Below the pieces are notes generated by a model, which was given only the letters and a program-made list of their open reading frames with translations, had not been told where the DNA came from and searched no databases. 64,000 bases of DNA from Sediminibacterium salmoneum NBRC 103935 (lineage in GTDB: Bacteria; Bacteroidota; Bacteroidia; Chitinophagales; Chitinophagaceae). Made by a program: the position numbers and the translations under genes. Each line of letters begins with the position of its first letter. Positions within the stretch are counted from its first letter, which is position 1. Below are positions 10,213 through 19,009 of this stretch, one piece after another. Where the stretch lies: NCBI RefSeq assembly GCF_000511175.1, contig NZ_KI866530.1, forward strand, positions 1,743,311 through 1,807,310, in the 5' to 3' direction.

Positions 10213-10241
10213 AAAAAAACCTGACTTCGTCAGGTTTTTTT
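10213..10241. terminator. Bidirectional rho-independent terminator downstream of tRNA-Ser
   Basis: A perfect 13-bp stem, AAAAAAACCTGAC with loop TTC and GTCAGGTTTTTTT, starts about 16 bases past the tRNA 3' end. On the minus strand it ends the tRNA transcript with a U-run. Confidence 0.85.
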
Positions 10242-10254
10242 TCGTTCATCTTGT

Positions 10255-10272
10255 TGCAGAGAGGAAGGGATT
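10255..10272 (-). repeat. tRNA-Ser 3' end, proximal att-like repeat
   Basis: This is the tRNA-side partner of the exact 18-bp direct repeat at 8004-8021. The two enclose 2,233 bp that lie downstream of the tRNA 3' end, the canonical position for an element integrated at a tRNA gene. Confidence 0.72.
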
Positions 10273-10343
10273 CGAACCCTCGATACAGTTTCCCGTATAC
10301 ACACTTTCCAGGCGTGCTCCTTCAACCACTCGGACACCTCTCT
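10257..10343 (-). tRNA. tRNA-Ser(GGA)
   Basis: An 87-nt class II tRNA read on the minus strand. The acceptor AGAGAGG pairs with CCTCTCT, with discriminator G. The D arm is GTCCGAGTGGTTGAAGGAGC, the anticodon stem CACGC/GTGTG holds loop CTGGAAA (anticodon GGA, serine UCC/UCU), then comes a long variable arm TATACGGGAAACTGTA and a T arm GAGGGTTCGAATCCCTT. CCA is not fully encoded (CA follows the discriminator). The 3' 16 nt plus two flanking bases are duplicated at 8004-8021. Confidence 0.96.
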
Positions 10344-10456
10344 GTATATGGTTGTTTAATTGGGCTGCAAATATAGGCCCTAATCGGCAAACTAGGGAAG
10401 GTTTTCGCTGTAAATTAGGGAAGTAAGCCTCGAAAGCAAGATTCCATTCTTTAAGC

Positions 10457-11224
10457 TCATCCCCTGAACAAAGCCGTTGCGTTGGCAGTAGTGATTTCCG
10501 CTAATTCGGCGGTTGTAATCCCCTTAGCCCCTGCCAACACTTCTGCCACGTGCACCAGATAACCGGGTTCGTTGCGTTTGCCCCGGTATGGAACCGGACT
10601 TAAATAGGGTGCATCGGTCTCCAGCACCAGGTGCTCTACCCCTATGTTCTCCAATGCCTTGGGCAGGCCTGCATTTTTATAAGTAAGCACTCCGCCTATG
10701 CCTAGCAAAAAGCCCATATTCACGATTTGTTGGGCCGACTCATAGGATCCGCTAAAACAGTGAAAAATTCCCTTCAGCCCCCTGGCCGCAAAGGGCTTTA
10801 CCATATCGATGGTTTCCTGCATGGCATTTCGGGTATGAATTACGATCGGTAGATTTTTTTGAACCGCCCATTCCATCTGGGTGGCAAATGCTTCTTGTTG
10901 CTCTTTTTTAAACTGGGTATCCCAATAATAATCGAGGCCTATTTCGCCGATGGCACAAAAATCTCTTTGTTCCAGCCAATGCTCTACAATGGCTAGCTCT
11001 TGTTGCACATTTTCTTTTACATAACAGGGGTGCAATCCCATCATGGCTTTACATACCCCGGGGTAGTTGGCTTCAAGGGCCAGCATGGCCGGAATGGATT
11101 CACTGTCGATGCCTGGTAAATAAAACTGAGCAACTCCCTGAGCCTGAGCCCTTGCTATCACTGCATCTACATCATCTTTAAATTCTTCTACATATAAGTG
11201 GCAGTGCGTATCAATCCATTTCAT
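10457..11224 (-). CDS. TatD family metal-dependent hydrolase (DNase)
   Basis: A cytoplasmic TIM-barrel metallohydrolase, 255 residues. TatD proteins are 3'-5' exonucleases on DNA/RNA and act on D-Tyr-tRNA-like or damaged nucleic acids in some hosts. Metal ligands are visible: DTHCHLY at the start, GLHPCYV, GEIGLDYYWD, IVIHTRNA, FHCFSGS and LETDAPYLSPVPYRGKRNEP. ATG at 11224 gives the conserved MKWIDTHCHL start. It is a single gene with 113 bp to the tRNA and 215 bp to the deacetylase. Confidence 0.95.
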   Translation of the reverse strand: MKWIDTHCHLYVEEFKDDVDAVIARAQAQGVAQFYLPGIDSESIPAMLALEANYPGVCKAMMGLHPCYVKENVQQELAIVEHWLEQRDFCAIGEIGLDYYWDTQFKKEQQEAFATQMEWAVQKNLPIVIHTRNAMQETIDMVKPFAARGLKGIFHCFSGSYESAQQIVNMGFLLGIGGVLTYKNAGLPKALENIGVEHLVLETDAPYLSPVPYRGKRNEPGYLVHVAEVLAGAKGITTAELAEITTANATALFRG

Positions 11225-11392
11225 GCATCAAAATTCTACTTTTTTTAGTGCATTTAAAATAAAGTTAACAGCACTGCGTTTATATATGCACGAAAGGTAA
11301 TTAAACCGAAAGACGAACATTAAGATATTAAATGAATCCCTGCGAAAGTTGAAAAACAGCAGCAGTAACCTTTGTTTTCATAGGGTACGGAT

Positions 11393-11423
11393 TAAAAACA
11401 GGCCGGGGTTTCTACCCTGGCCT
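11393..11423 (-). terminator. Terminator of the polysaccharide deacetylase gene
   Basis: On the minus strand the stem AGGCCAGGG / CCCCGGCCT (one A-C mismatch), a TAGAAA loop and a U5 tract follow 17 bases after the deacetylase stop. Confidence 0.65.
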
Positions 11424-11439
11424 TCCATTTTTATAGCTA

Positions 11440-12042
11440 TTACAGTGCTTTAAACTGATAGCCCTGCTGCGAAAAATAATCCAGCACTTTGGGCAATGCA
11501 TGCGACATTTTGGTGAATGCTTTTTCGCTGTCGTGAAATACCACAATCGATCCCGCTTCTGTATGTTTAATACAATAAGCCAGGCAGCCTTCGGGGGTTA
11601 AATTAGGATCAAAATCGCCGCTTAAGACATCCCACATAATAATTTGCTTATCCAGCTGTTTCGCCTGACTGCGGCGGATCCGTCCATAAGGCGGTCTGAA
11701 AAAAGAACTCTCAATTACTTCTTCGGCCTGCCGTATGTTCTGCAGGTATTGTTCGTCCGGCGTTTTCCATCCATTTAAATGATGCTCTGTATGATTGCCC
11801 ACGGTATGGCCTTCTGCTAATATGCGCTGATAGATCTCCGGGTGTTTACGCACATTTTTCCCGATGCAAAAGAAACTGGCTTTGGCCTGGTATTGTTGTA
11901 GCGTAACCAACACAAAGGGCGTGGCTTTTTCGTGCGGACCATCGTCGAATGTGAGATAGATGGATTTATCCGTACGAGGCATGCGCCAGGTATAGCCCGA
12001 AAACCAGGCCCTTAGCCACCAGGGTGTTTTTACCAGATACAT
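11440..12042 (-). CDS. Polysaccharide deacetylase family protein (NodB domain)
   Basis: A 200-residue carbohydrate esterase family 4 protein that would remove N-acetyl groups from a polymer such as peptidoglycan or chitin. NodB motifs are present in order: TFDDGPHEKAT (catalytic Asp and metal Asp), GNHTEHH (zinc histidines), FRPPYGRIRRSQ, and VVFHDSEKA near the end. The ATG at 12042 starts MYLVKTPWWLRAWF, with no clear signal peptide. A TATCTTTG -7 box at 12047-12054 stops 4 bases before the ATG, so the mRNA may be leaderless. Divergent from gltX. Confidence 0.93.
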   Translation of the reverse strand: MYLVKTPWWLRAWFSGYTWRMPRTDKSIYLTFDDGPHEKATPFVLVTLQQYQAKASFFCIGKNVRKHPEIYQRILAEGHTVGNHTEHHLNGWKTPDEQYLQNIRQAEEVIESSFFRPPYGRIRRSQAKQLDKQIIMWDVLSGDFDPNLTPEGCLAYCIKHTEAGSIVVFHDSEKAFTKMSHALPKVLDYFSQQGYQFKAL

Positions 12043-12046
12043 AGTT

Positions 12047-12054
12047 CAAAGATA
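12047..12054 (-). promoter_or_regulatory. -7 box TATCTTTG for the deacetylase gene
   Basis: Matches the Bacteroidota -7 consensus TAnnTTTG. Only 4 bases separate it from the ATG at 12042, which puts the expected transcription start at or next to the start codon. No clear -33 box was identified. Confidence 0.6.
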
Positions 12055-12078
12055 TTCATTAGGGCTGCACGAATGATT

Positions 12079-12086
12079 TATATTTG
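12079..12086 (+). promoter_or_regulatory. -7 box TATATTTG for gltX
   Basis: Perfect TAnnTTTG match, again exactly 4 bases before the preferred ATG (12091). It mirrors the divergent deacetylase promoter and implies a leaderless gltX transcript. Confidence 0.62.
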
Positions 12087-12090
12087 CAGC

Positions 12091-13659
12091 ATGGATAAGA
12101 AAGTAAGGGTGCGTTTTGCCCCATCCCCTACGGGTGGATTGCATTTAGGCGGCGTTAGAACGGTATTATTTAATTACTTGTTTGCTAAAAAACATGGCGG
12201 TGATTTTATTCTGAGAATTGAAGACACCGACCAATCCCGTTTTGTACCCGGTGCGGAAGAATATATTTTCAATACCCTTGCCTGGTGTGGTCTTATACCA
12301 GATGAGAGCCCTGTGCATGGCGGACCTTATGCGCCTTACAGACAGAGCGAAAGAAAAGCTACCTATAAGCAATATGCTGAGCAGCTGGTGCAAACCGGTC
12401 ATGCGTATTATGCATTTGATACACCCGAAGAATTAGAGCAGATGCGGGTGCAATACAAAACGGAAGAAAATCCTTCGCCTCAATACAATCATGCATTGCG
12501 TATGAAAATGCGCAACTCACTTACACTGAGTGCCGATGAAGTGGCTGCGTTACTGGCTGCGGGAACGCCCCATGTGGTGCGCATTAAAATGCCGTTGGAT
12601 GAAACGGTTACGTTTACCGATATGATTCGTGGAGAAGTGAGTTTTCATACTTCACAAGTGGACGATAAAGTGTTGCTAAAAGCGGATGGCATGCCTACTT
12701 ATCACTTAGCGGTGGTGGTAGATGATTACTTAATGAAAATCAGCCACGCTTTTCGTGGGGAAGAATGGTTGCCCAGTGCACCTGTTCATATTTTGTTGTG
12801 GAAATATTTAGGCTGGTCGGCCGATATGCCACAGTGGGCGCACCTTCCATTGATTTTAAAACCCGATGGAAATGGTAAACTCAGCAAGCGCGACGGAGAC
12901 CGTTTGGGCTTCCCTGTTTTTGCCATGGACTGGACCGATCCTAAAAGCGGTGAAAAAACCATTGGCTTTAAAGAGCGTGGATTTTTGCCGGAAGCTTTTG
13001 TGAATCTATTGGCTTTATTGGGTTGGAACGATGGTACCGATCAGGAAATTTTTACCATAGATGAATTGATTCGTGCATTTTCTATGGACCGTGTGCACAA
13101 AGGTGGTGCGAAGTTCAATTATGAAAAAGCATTGTGGTATAACCAGGAGTGGATTAAACGCGCTGCTCCGGAACAGTTGGCAGACCAGGTGTCGGAAACC
13201 CTTGCTGCGGCTGGGGTTCAGGGGTTTGTTACTGATGCAGGTTCAGCTTCTGCAGGCGTTGACCGCGAGCTGTTGCTGCGCGTGATTCAGTTGGTGAAAG
13301 AGCGTTGCACTTTGCTGGCCGACTTTGTGCCACAGGCTGCTTTCTTCTTTGCAACCCCTTCCGAATTTGATACAGCTTCCATCCAACCCAAATGGAATGA
13401 TACCAAGAATATGTTCTTCATTGAACTCGCCAAAGCTTATGAAAGCAGCGTGGTTTGGGAAGCAACTGATTTGGAAAAAACATTGAAGGAAATTGCGGCA
13501 GCGCAGGATTTAAAACCCGGCGAACTGATGTTGCCATTGCGCATCATGTTGGTAGGGGGTAAATTTGGACCCGGCGTTTTTGATATTGCAGAAATCATCG
13601 GCAAAGAAGCCACGATAGAAAGAATTAAAAAAGTGTTGAGTATTTTGGAACATAATTAA
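12091..13659 (+). CDS. gltX: Glutamate--tRNA ligase
   Basis: Charges tRNA-Glu with glutamate in the cytoplasm. Class I signatures: HIGH-type HLGG at residues 18-21 after RFAPSPTG, and KMSKS-type KLSKR near 263-267. The ATG at 12091 ([13 protein letters not shown]) is chosen over an in-frame ATG at 12073 because the family starts this way and a TATATTTG promoter box occupies 12079-12086. The 522 residues include an insertion with [21 protein letters not shown], seen in Bacteroidota enzymes. Nine bases separate it from the B12-domain gene, so they are probably cotranscribed. Confidence 0.96.
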   Translation: MDKKVRVRFAPSPTGGLHLGGVRTVLFNYLFAKKHGGDFILRIEDTDQSRFVPGAEEYIFNTLAWCGLIPDESPVHGGPYAPYRQSERKATYKQYAEQLVQTGHAYYAFDTPEELEQMRVQYKTEENPSPQYNHALRMKMRNSLTLSADEVAALLAAGTPHVVRIKMPLDETVTFTDMIRGEVSFHTSQVDDKVLLKADGMPTYHLAVVVDDYLMKISHAFRGEEWLPSAPVHILLWKYLGWSADMPQWAHLPLILKPDGNGKLSKRDGDRLGFPVFAMDWTDPKSGEKTIGFKERGFLPEAFVNLLALLGWNDGTDQEIFTIDELIRAFSMDRVHKGGAKFNYEKALWYNQEWIKRAAPEQLADQVSETLAAAGVQGFVTDAGSASAGVDRELLLRVIQLVKERCTLLADFVPQAAFFFATPSEFDTASIQPKWNDTKNMFFIELAKAYESSVVWEATDLEKTLKEIAAAQDLKPGELMLPLRIMLVGGKFGPGVFDIAEIIGKEATIERIKKVLSILEHN

Positions 13660-13667
13660 CCAGTGAT

Positions 13668-14075
13668 ATGAACAGACCTATACGGGTTTTAGTAGCAAAA
13701 GTGGGATTAGACGGACACGATCGCGGAGCAAAAATTATTGCCACCGCTTTGCGCAACGAAGGCATGGAAGTAATTTATACCGGCCTGCGACAAACCCCTG
13801 AAATGGTGGTGAACGCTGCCTTGCAGGAAGACGTGGACGCCATTGGCATCAGCATTTTGAGTGGTGCGCATATGACCGTTTTTCCCAAAGTCATTGGCTT
13901 AATGAAAGAAAAAGGCCTGAACGATGTTTTGCTTACCGGCGGCGGGATTATACCTGATGACGATATGAAAGCGCTGAAAGATATGGGCGTTGGGGAACTC
14001 TTTGCCCCCGGCACTTCTACTACTAATATCGCCAGCTATATTAAGGAATGGGTGAAGATTAACAGACCGTTTTAG
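13668..14075 (+). CDS. Stand-alone cobalamin (B12)-binding domain protein, methylmalonyl-CoA mutase C-terminal type
   Basis: A 135-residue protein consisting only of the B12-binding domain found at the C-terminus of methylmalonyl-CoA mutase. It shows the cobalt-ligand motif GLDGHDRG (His17), SILSGAHM and [11 protein letters not shown] free-standing domain of this sort can be the small subunit of an acyl-CoA mutase such as isobutyryl-/2-hydroxyisobutyryl-CoA mutase; no large subunit is in the window. It follows gltX by 8 bases and precedes an enoyl-CoA hydratase, which hints at acyl-CoA metabolism. Confidence 0.9.
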   Translation: MNRPIRVLVAKVGLDGHDRGAKIIATALRNEGMEVIYTGLRQTPEMVVNAALQEDVDAIGISILSGAHMTVFPKVIGLMKEKGLNDVLLTGGGIIPDDDMKALKDMGVGELFAPGTSTTNIASYIKEWVKINRPF

Positions 14076-14105
14076 GGTTACCAGTTTTCTTTTCCCTCTC
14101 TGCTG

Positions 14106-14113
14106 TATCTTTG
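14106..14113 (+). promoter_or_regulatory. -7 box TATCTTTG upstream of enoyl-CoA hydratase
   Basis: TAnnTTTG match lying 16 bases before the ATG at 14130, so the hydratase can be transcribed separately from gltX. Confidence 0.5.
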
Positions 14114-14129
14114 CGCCAAATTTAACGAG

Positions 14130-14909
14130 ATGGCTTACCAAACTTTATTGACTGCCCTCGAACAGGGTATCTTCACTATTACCATTAATCGTCCGGACAA
14201 ATTAAATGCACTGAATCAGCAAGTGATGAGCGATTTAAGTGCTGCTATGGATGAAGTGTATAGCAATGCCGAGATTAAATCGGTGATCATTACCGGTGCA
14301 GGCCCCAAAGCCTTTGTTGCTGGTGCAGATATCAGTGAATTTATTGGTGCTTCTGTTGCAGAAGGAATGGCACTCGCTAAAAAAGGACAAGACATTTTTT
14401 TCAAGATTGAAAATTCTCCCAAGCCTGTCGTGGCCTGCGTGAATGGTTTTGCATTAGGGGGTGGATGTGAACTGGCGATGAGTTGTCATTTCCGCATTGC
14501 ATCGAACAACGCAAAATTCGGACAGCCAGAAGTGAACCTGGGATTGATTCCTGGCTATGGTGGCACACAACGTCTGGTACAGTTGATTGGTAAAGGACGT
14601 GCGTTGGAATTACTAATGAGTGCGGGAATGATTGATGCCGCTACTGCTTTACAATACGGATTGGTGAACTATGTAGTGGCCCCGGAAGAATTGATTGCAA
14701 AAGCTGTTTCCATATTATCTGTGATTAACGAAAAAGCACCTTTGGCTGTTGCAGGTTGCATACTCAGTGCCAATGCAGTGTATAAAGAAAATGTGAATGG
14801 CTACAGCGTGGAGATTGCTGAGTTCGGCAACTGCTTTGGTACCGATGATATGAAGGAAGGCACTACAGCCTTCATAGAAAAACGCAAGGCGAATTTCGCA
14901 GGCAAGTAA
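14130..14909 (+). CDS. Enoyl-CoA hydratase/isomerase family protein
   Basis: A 259-residue crotonase-fold enzyme that hydrates trans-2-enoyl-CoA, as in beta-oxidation or related acyl-CoA steps. Oxyanion-hole segments are visible: KAFVAGADISEF and NGFALGGGCELAMSC. The catalytic Glu lies in PEVNLGLIPGYGGTQRL, with the second conserved Glu of the hydratases in GCELAM, so hydratase activity is likely rather than a pure isomerase. It lies downstream of the B12-domain gene but has its own promoter box. Confidence 0.93.
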   Translation: MAYQTLLTALEQGIFTITINRPDKLNALNQQVMSDLSAAMDEVYSNAEIKSVIITGAGPKAFVAGADISEFIGASVAEGMALAKKGQDIFFKIENSPKPVVACVNGFALGGGCELAMSCHFRIASNNAKFGQPEVNLGLIPGYGGTQRLVQLIGKGRALELLMSAGMIDAATALQYGLVNYVVAPEELIAKAVSILSVINEKAPLAVAGCILSANAVYKENVNGYSVEIAEFGNCFGTDDMKEGTTAFIEKRKANFAGK

Positions 14910-14977
14910 ATCCAGGCGTGAACATATTTTATTTTTTGGCATATAATTTGTTTTCATAAGTTGATAAACCAACTAAC

Positions 14978-15427
14978 ATGAATAAACTCTTTATTGCCTT
15001 CGCAATTGCGTTTAGTAGCCTCTCTTGTTCCAAAGTTCCCGATTACCTTACCACACCCAAAACAGCAACGGGTGAGAGAACATTTTATTGGATTGACAAC
15101 AACAATGTAATTTACTGTGACTCTGCATATGCCATAAGGTTCAATAACACCATATATGCTTACAAAACAACCAGTTTGGGCAGATACTATTTTGAAATAA
15201 AATTGAACGGGATTGACAGAACCTCTTATGATTTTAATGCGGCGGGCAACATTTTTACTTACCAGAAACCTAGTTCAACTGATGTCTTAAGGGGAATTAG
15301 CGGAAAAGTTGATATTCTCACCAGACCCGAAACAACCATTCAAGGCGTTGGGACTGTCTATTTTGCAAACCCCAATGGCAGAGACAGCCTTACTTTCTTA
15401 TTTGATAAATTACCCATCAGAAACTAG
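14978..15427 (+). CDS. Hypothetical lipoprotein
   Basis: A 149-residue protein of unknown function. It has a lipoprotein signal (MNKLFIAFAIAFSSLSC, lipobox LSSC-like SLSC with Cys17) and a short mature domain rich in beta-prone Tyr/Thr segments. No family recognised. It stands alone between the hydratase and fumC; a TATAATTTG sequence (14941-14949), one base off the -7 spacing, precedes it. Confidence 0.75.
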   Translation: MNKLFIAFAIAFSSLSCSKVPDYLTTPKTATGERTFYWIDNNNVIYCDSAYAIRFNNTIYAYKTTSLGRYYFEIKLNGIDRTSYDFNAAGNIFTYQKPSSTDVLRGISGKVDILTRPETTIQGVGTVYFANPNGRDSLTFLFDKLPIRN

Positions 15428-15452
15428 GACTTACAGGTAACGGTTGATTATT

Positions 15453-15460
15453 TACCTTTG
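15453..15460 (+). promoter_or_regulatory. -7 box TACCTTTG for fumC
   Basis: TAnnTTTG match 29 bases upstream of the fumC ATG, directly after the lipoprotein stop. Confidence 0.5.
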
Positions 15461-15489
15461 CACTCATTTTTAGACCCTTTAAAAATTTA

Positions 15490-16893
15490 ATGATGGACTA
15501 CCGTATTGAGAAGGACACAATGGGCGAGGTAAAAGTACCTGCACACGTTTATTGGGGCGCACAAACACAGCGCAGTATTGAGAATTTTCCGATTGCGCAG
15601 GACATTAACAAAATGCCAAAAGAAATTATTGCGGCATTTGCTTATTTAAAAAAGGCTGCTGCTTTAACCAATATGGAAGCAGGTGTTTTACCAGCTGAAA
15701 AAGCAGAATTGATTGGTACTGTATGTGATGAAATATTATCGGGTACTTTAAGTGATCAGTTTCCATTGGTTGTATGGCAAACGGGTAGCGGCACACAGAG
15801 CAATATGAACGTAAACGAAGTAATTGCATATCGTGGACATGTATTAAAAGGTGGAAGCTTAACCGACAAAGACAAGTTCTTGCATCCAAATGATGATGTA
15901 AACAAGTCTCAGAGCAGTAATGATACTTTCCCAACTGCCATGCATATTGCAGCGTACAAGATTTTAGTGGAGACTACCATTCCTGGTATTGAAAAATTAC
16001 GTGATACTTTAGCTGCTAAGAGCAAAGCTTTCATGCATATTGTAAAGATTGGCCGTACACATTTCATGGACGCTACTCCTTTAACCGTAGGTCAGGAAAT
16101 CAGCGGCTATGTTTCTCAGTTAAACCATGGATTAAAAGCCATTAAGAACAGCCTTGAACACTTAAGTGAACTAGCATTGGGTGGAACTGCCGTTGGTACT
16201 GGTATCAATACCCCTAAAGGATATGATGTAAATGTGGCCAAACATATTGCCAACCTAACCGGATTGCCTTTTGTAACTGCTGAAAATAAGTTTGAAGCCT
16301 TGGCAGCGCACGATGCTATTGTTGAAGCACACGGCGCTTTGAAAACAGTAGCCGTTAGTTTGATGAAGATTGCCAACGATATCCGTATGTTGTCTTCCGG
16401 ACCCAGAAGCGGTATTGGTGAATTGTTTATTCCAGACAACGAACCAGGTTCTTCTATTATGCCAGGTAAAGTAAATCCAACTCAGTGTGAAGCATTAACC
16501 ATGATTGCTGCTCAGGTAATGGGGAACGATGTAGCCATTAATATTGGTGGCTCTAACGGTCATTTTGAATTGAACGTATTCAAGCCTGTTATGATTTACA
16601 ACTTCTTACACAGTGCCCGCTTAATTGGAGATGGTTGTGTAAGCTTTAACGATAAGTGCGCAATAGGTATTGAACCTATTGAAGCCAATATTCAGAAGCA
16701 CGTAAATAATTCCTTGATGTTGGTGACTGCACTAAACACCAAGATTGGTTACTACAAAGCCGCTGAAATTGCACAGAAAGCACACAAGGAAGGAACTACT
16801 TTAAAGGAAATGGCTATTAAGCTTGGGTACTTAACTGCAGAAGAGTTTGATCTTTGGGTGGTGCCTTCGCAAATGGTTGGTGAGCTTAAGTAA
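15490..16893 (+). CDS. fumC: Class II fumarate hydratase
   Basis: Interconverts fumarate and malate in the TCA cycle; soluble homotetramer. The 467 residues are the usual length. Family landmarks: [46 protein letters not shown], and the signature [15 protein letters not shown]. Start ATG 15490; an immediately following ATG (15493) is equally possible. It is monocistronic: a palindromic repeat element follows the stop. Confidence 0.97.
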   Translation: MMDYRIEKDTMGEVKVPAHVYWGAQTQRSIENFPIAQDINKMPKEIIAAFAYLKKAAALTNMEAGVLPAEKAELIGTVCDEILSGTLSDQFPLVVWQTGSGTQSNMNVNEVIAYRGHVLKGGSLTDKDKFLHPNDDVNKSQSSNDTFPTAMHIAAYKILVETTIPGIEKLRDTLAAKSKAFMHIVKIGRTHFMDATPLTVGQEISGYVSQLNHGLKAIKNSLEHLSELALGGTAVGTGINTPKGYDVNVAKHIANLTGLPFVTAENKFEALAAHDAIVEAHGALKTVAVSLMKIANDIRMLSSGPRSGIGELFIPDNEPGSSIMPGKVNPTQCEALTMIAAQVMGNDVAINIGGSNGHFELNVFKPVMIYNFLHSARLIGDGCVSFNDKCAIGIEPIEANIQKHVNNSLMLVTALNTKIGYYKAAEIAQKAHKEGTTLKEMAIKLGYLTAEEFDLWVVPSQMVGELK

Positions 16894-16902
16894 ATTAATA
16901 TA

Positions 16903-17023
16903 AGCAGGGGCTGCATGGCAATTCTCACTGCCCTCAAATTTTAGCATTTTTATTTTTCATTTCTTGAAAAGTAGCGTTGCTAAAATTTGAGAAATGTTCG
17001 AATTAGCATGTTTGCCCTCTTTA
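16903..17023 (-). repeat. Palindromic element, copy A (inverted relative to copy B)
   Basis: About 120 bp, with inner 14-bp perfect arms CTCAAATTTTAGCA (16933-16946) and TGCTAAAATTTGAG (16978-16991) around a 31-bp centre, and imperfect outer arms rich in G/C at the ends. Its reverse complement aligns over most of its length, including the centre, with copy B at 19010-19131. It follows fumC and may also fold as a terminator for it. Confidence 0.7.
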
Positions 17024-17049
17024 ATTATATATCACTCATGTGTGTGTAA

Positions 17050-17125
17050 GCTCAAAATTTGAGGGCCGAGAGAATTTGTACGTGCTTTTTCTTATGCGAG
17101 AATTGGCATATGCTATCTCCTTTAC
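17050..17125 (+). repeat. Degenerate half-copies of the palindromic element
   Basis: Two segments resemble the right arm of copy B. One runs from CTCAAAATTTGAGGGCCGAG (17051-17070) into GAATTTG; the other is GCGAGAATTGGCATATGC (17096-17113). They abut the 3' end of the araC-type gene. Confidence 0.5.
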
Positions 17126-17128
17126 TTC

Positions 17129-18031
17129 TCAATTCAGGTTGCGGTATTCAACCGGGGTTTTGCCGGTCTTTAGCTTAAAGAGCTTATTAAAATACTGCGG
17201 ATATTCAAAGCCCATGGCATAGGCGATTTCATTGATGTTCAAGTTGCTATTAAGTAGCCTTGTTTTTGCTTCTTCTATCAGATAGTAATGAATCAGATCC
17301 TGTGCGTTTCTGCCCGTCTCCTTCTTTAAAATATCACTTAAATAGCCTGGTGATAGATGCACTTGTGCAGCTAAATACTTTACGGTAGGTAGCTCACTAA
17401 TTTCCTTATTGGCAAAAAACGTTTTGAGTGCATTTTCAATGGCGGCAACAATAGAAGTATTTGCTTCCTTCCTGGTTATTAATTGCCTTCCGTAAAAACG
17501 TTTACAATACTCGAGCAATAAGTCTATAGAAGAAACTACAATTGGCTGACTGTAATCATCAATGTTTTCTTTTAACTCCGACTCAATTTTTTGTACTAAT
17601 TTGTATAGAATGGTTTTCTCTTTTTCAGACAAGTGAAGTGCTTCAGAAATTTCGTATTCAAAGAAACCATACTGTTGAATTTTCTCATGCAATGCCGTAG
17701 CTCTAATTAAGTCGGGATGAAAGAACAATCCCCAACCCAACATATCTTCTCTTGGTGCTACTTCACTATCAATCTCTATCACCTGACCAGGTGCTATACA
17801 GATTAGGTTTCCATCCTGAAAGTCAATTGTTTTTCTGCCATATTTAATATGATTACTACAATAATTCTTAAACATGATAGAATAAAAATCTGTGGTAATC
17901 TTGGTATGCTGGTCAATGGTTTCAGACACTTTACTAAAATCCATTACGGCAACTAAAGGATGATGTTGGCTTCCTAAATTGAACAACTTAAATAAGTCGG
18001 ACATGCTATGCAGATGAATCAATGTCTTCAT
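17129..18031 (-). CDS. AraC family transcriptional regulator
   Basis: A 300-residue regulator with an N-terminal cupin-like sensing region (residues 30-170, including CIAPGQVIEID). The C-terminal AraC DNA-binding domain (200-300) has two helix-turn-helices: VKYLAAQVHLSPGYLSDILKKE and INEIAYAMGFEYPQYFNKLFK. It ends in GKTPVEYRN, as in Bacteroidota AraC proteins linked to oxidoreductases. The gene lies 18 bases after the SDR gene on the same strand, so the two probably form an operon; it may sense the SDR substrate. Confidence 0.93.
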   Translation of the reverse strand: MKTLIHLHSMSDLFKLFNLGSQHHPLVAVMDFSKVSETIDQHTKITTDFYSIMFKNYCSNHIKYGRKTIDFQDGNLICIAPGQVIEIDSEVAPREDMLGWGLFFHPDLIRATALHEKIQQYGFFEYEISEALHLSEKEKTILYKLVQKIESELKENIDDYSQPIVVSSIDLLLEYCKRFYGRQLITRKEANTSIVAAIENALKTFFANKEISELPTVKYLAAQVHLSPGYLSDILKKETGRNAQDLIHYYLIEEAKTRLLNSNLNINEIAYAMGFEYPQYFNKLFKLKTGKTPVEYRNLN

Positions 18032-18049
18032 ATTGTAATTATCAGGTAA

Positions 18050-18865
18050 TTAAAGACCAAACTGTGATTTGATTCCACTTATAAAGCTGGCATCATCAGC
18101 TTGTTTGCGTGTTTCCATTAACATTTTTGCATCTTCGCCAGCAGTATAACGTAACTGCTGCTTACCGTCGGTTGCTGCTTCAAATATAACATTTGCTACC
18201 AAACTGGCTGGTGAGGCATTGGCTGCCATAATGGGCATTGCATTTATCAAAGCACCTACTAAGGGTTGATAGGCCTCCATCGTTGCATCGTTACTAAAAT
18301 CAAATGATCTGCCAGCAAAGTCGGTTGCAATCATTCCTGGTTCTATAATTTTCACTTGTCCCCCAAAAGACTCAACCTCATAGGATAGTGATTCAGAAAT
18401 TCCTTCTACTGCAAATTTGGTTCCGTGGTATAGACTACCTAATGGGAATGTCATTTTTCCTCCAATGGAAGAAATATTAATTACCATACCCTTCTTTTGC
18501 GCTCTGAAGTAAGGAAGAACGGCTCTGGTTACATCGAGCAGGCCAATTACATTCGTATTGAACTGTCTTAATATTTGATCTTTGGTAAATGATTCCAGAG
18601 GGCCATAAGCGCCGTATCCTGCATTATTTAACAATACATCAATACCACCAAAACGAAGAAGGGCCTGATCAACTGCTGCTTGAATGCTTTTCAAATCCAA
18701 TACATCCAAAGGCAGCACCAATATGTTATCCAATAGATTTAGCTCAGTCGCAACAGCCGGATTGCGCATGGTTGCTACTACATTCCATCCTTTAGACTGA
18801 AACAATAAAGCAGTTTCTTTTCCAATACCACTGCTGGCACCTGTAATAAAAATTGTCTTTTGCAT
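18050..18865 (-). CDS. Short-chain dehydrogenase/reductase (SDR) family oxidoreductase
   Basis: A classical SDR of 271 residues using NAD(P)H on an unknown carbonyl/alcohol. Cofactor motif TGASSGIGK at residues 7-15, then NNAGYGAYG, the active-site Ser in INISSIGG, and the catalytic YHGTK. The basic/neutral residues after beta-2 (TMRNP) suggest NADPH. It is the first gene of the SDR-araC unit, which is bounded on both sides by the inverted palindromic elements. Confidence 0.94.
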   Translation of the reverse strand: MQKTIFITGASSGIGKETALLFQSKGWNVVATMRNPAVATELNLLDNILVLPLDVLDLKSIQAAVDQALLRFGGIDVLLNNAGYGAYGPLESFTKDQILRQFNTNVIGLLDVTRAVLPYFRAQKKGMVINISSIGGKMTFPLGSLYHGTKFAVEGISESLSYEVESFGGQVKIIEPGMIATDFAGRSFDFSNDATMEAYQPLVGALINAMPIMAANASPASLVANVIFEAATDGKQQLRYTAGEDAKMLMETRKQADDASFISGIKSQFGL

Positions 18866-19009
18866 ATTTGATTATTTAAGAAGCAAAGTTTCTCTAAATA
18901 ATCAGCAGCGAATTATACAAACTCAGGTAAGCATTATACAAATACAGGATTTATTCAATTTTAAGAATTAAAGTGGAATGAATTGCATTGATTTCTTATT
19001 GATAAATGA

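Larger units (their letters stand above)
9925..10256. other. 332-bp gene-free spacer dense in dyads between DUF4143 ATPase and tRNA-Ser
   Basis: No credible gene. From left to right it holds two ATTTAYATAAAT dyads (9925-9937, 9957-9969), two CCCTTTGGG copies (9993-10001, 10053-10061), TTAGC-TCCG-CTAA (10021-10033), AGCTGC/GCAGCT arms (10043-10048 and 10067-10072) and a terminator-like hairpin at 10131-10161. Nested GCCCCA/TGGGGC arms around CGGGACT-AAAGTCCCG (10163-10212) and a strong bidirectional terminator (10213-10241) follow. Short frames that read through it carry peptides translated from tRNA-Ser and are spurious. Confidence 0.7.

Noticed and set aside
10002..10426. Small open frames around tRNA-Ser (peptides such as [13 protein letters not shown])
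   Set aside because: They are translations of the tRNA gene and of palindromic spacer; a well-known source of spurious gene calls.
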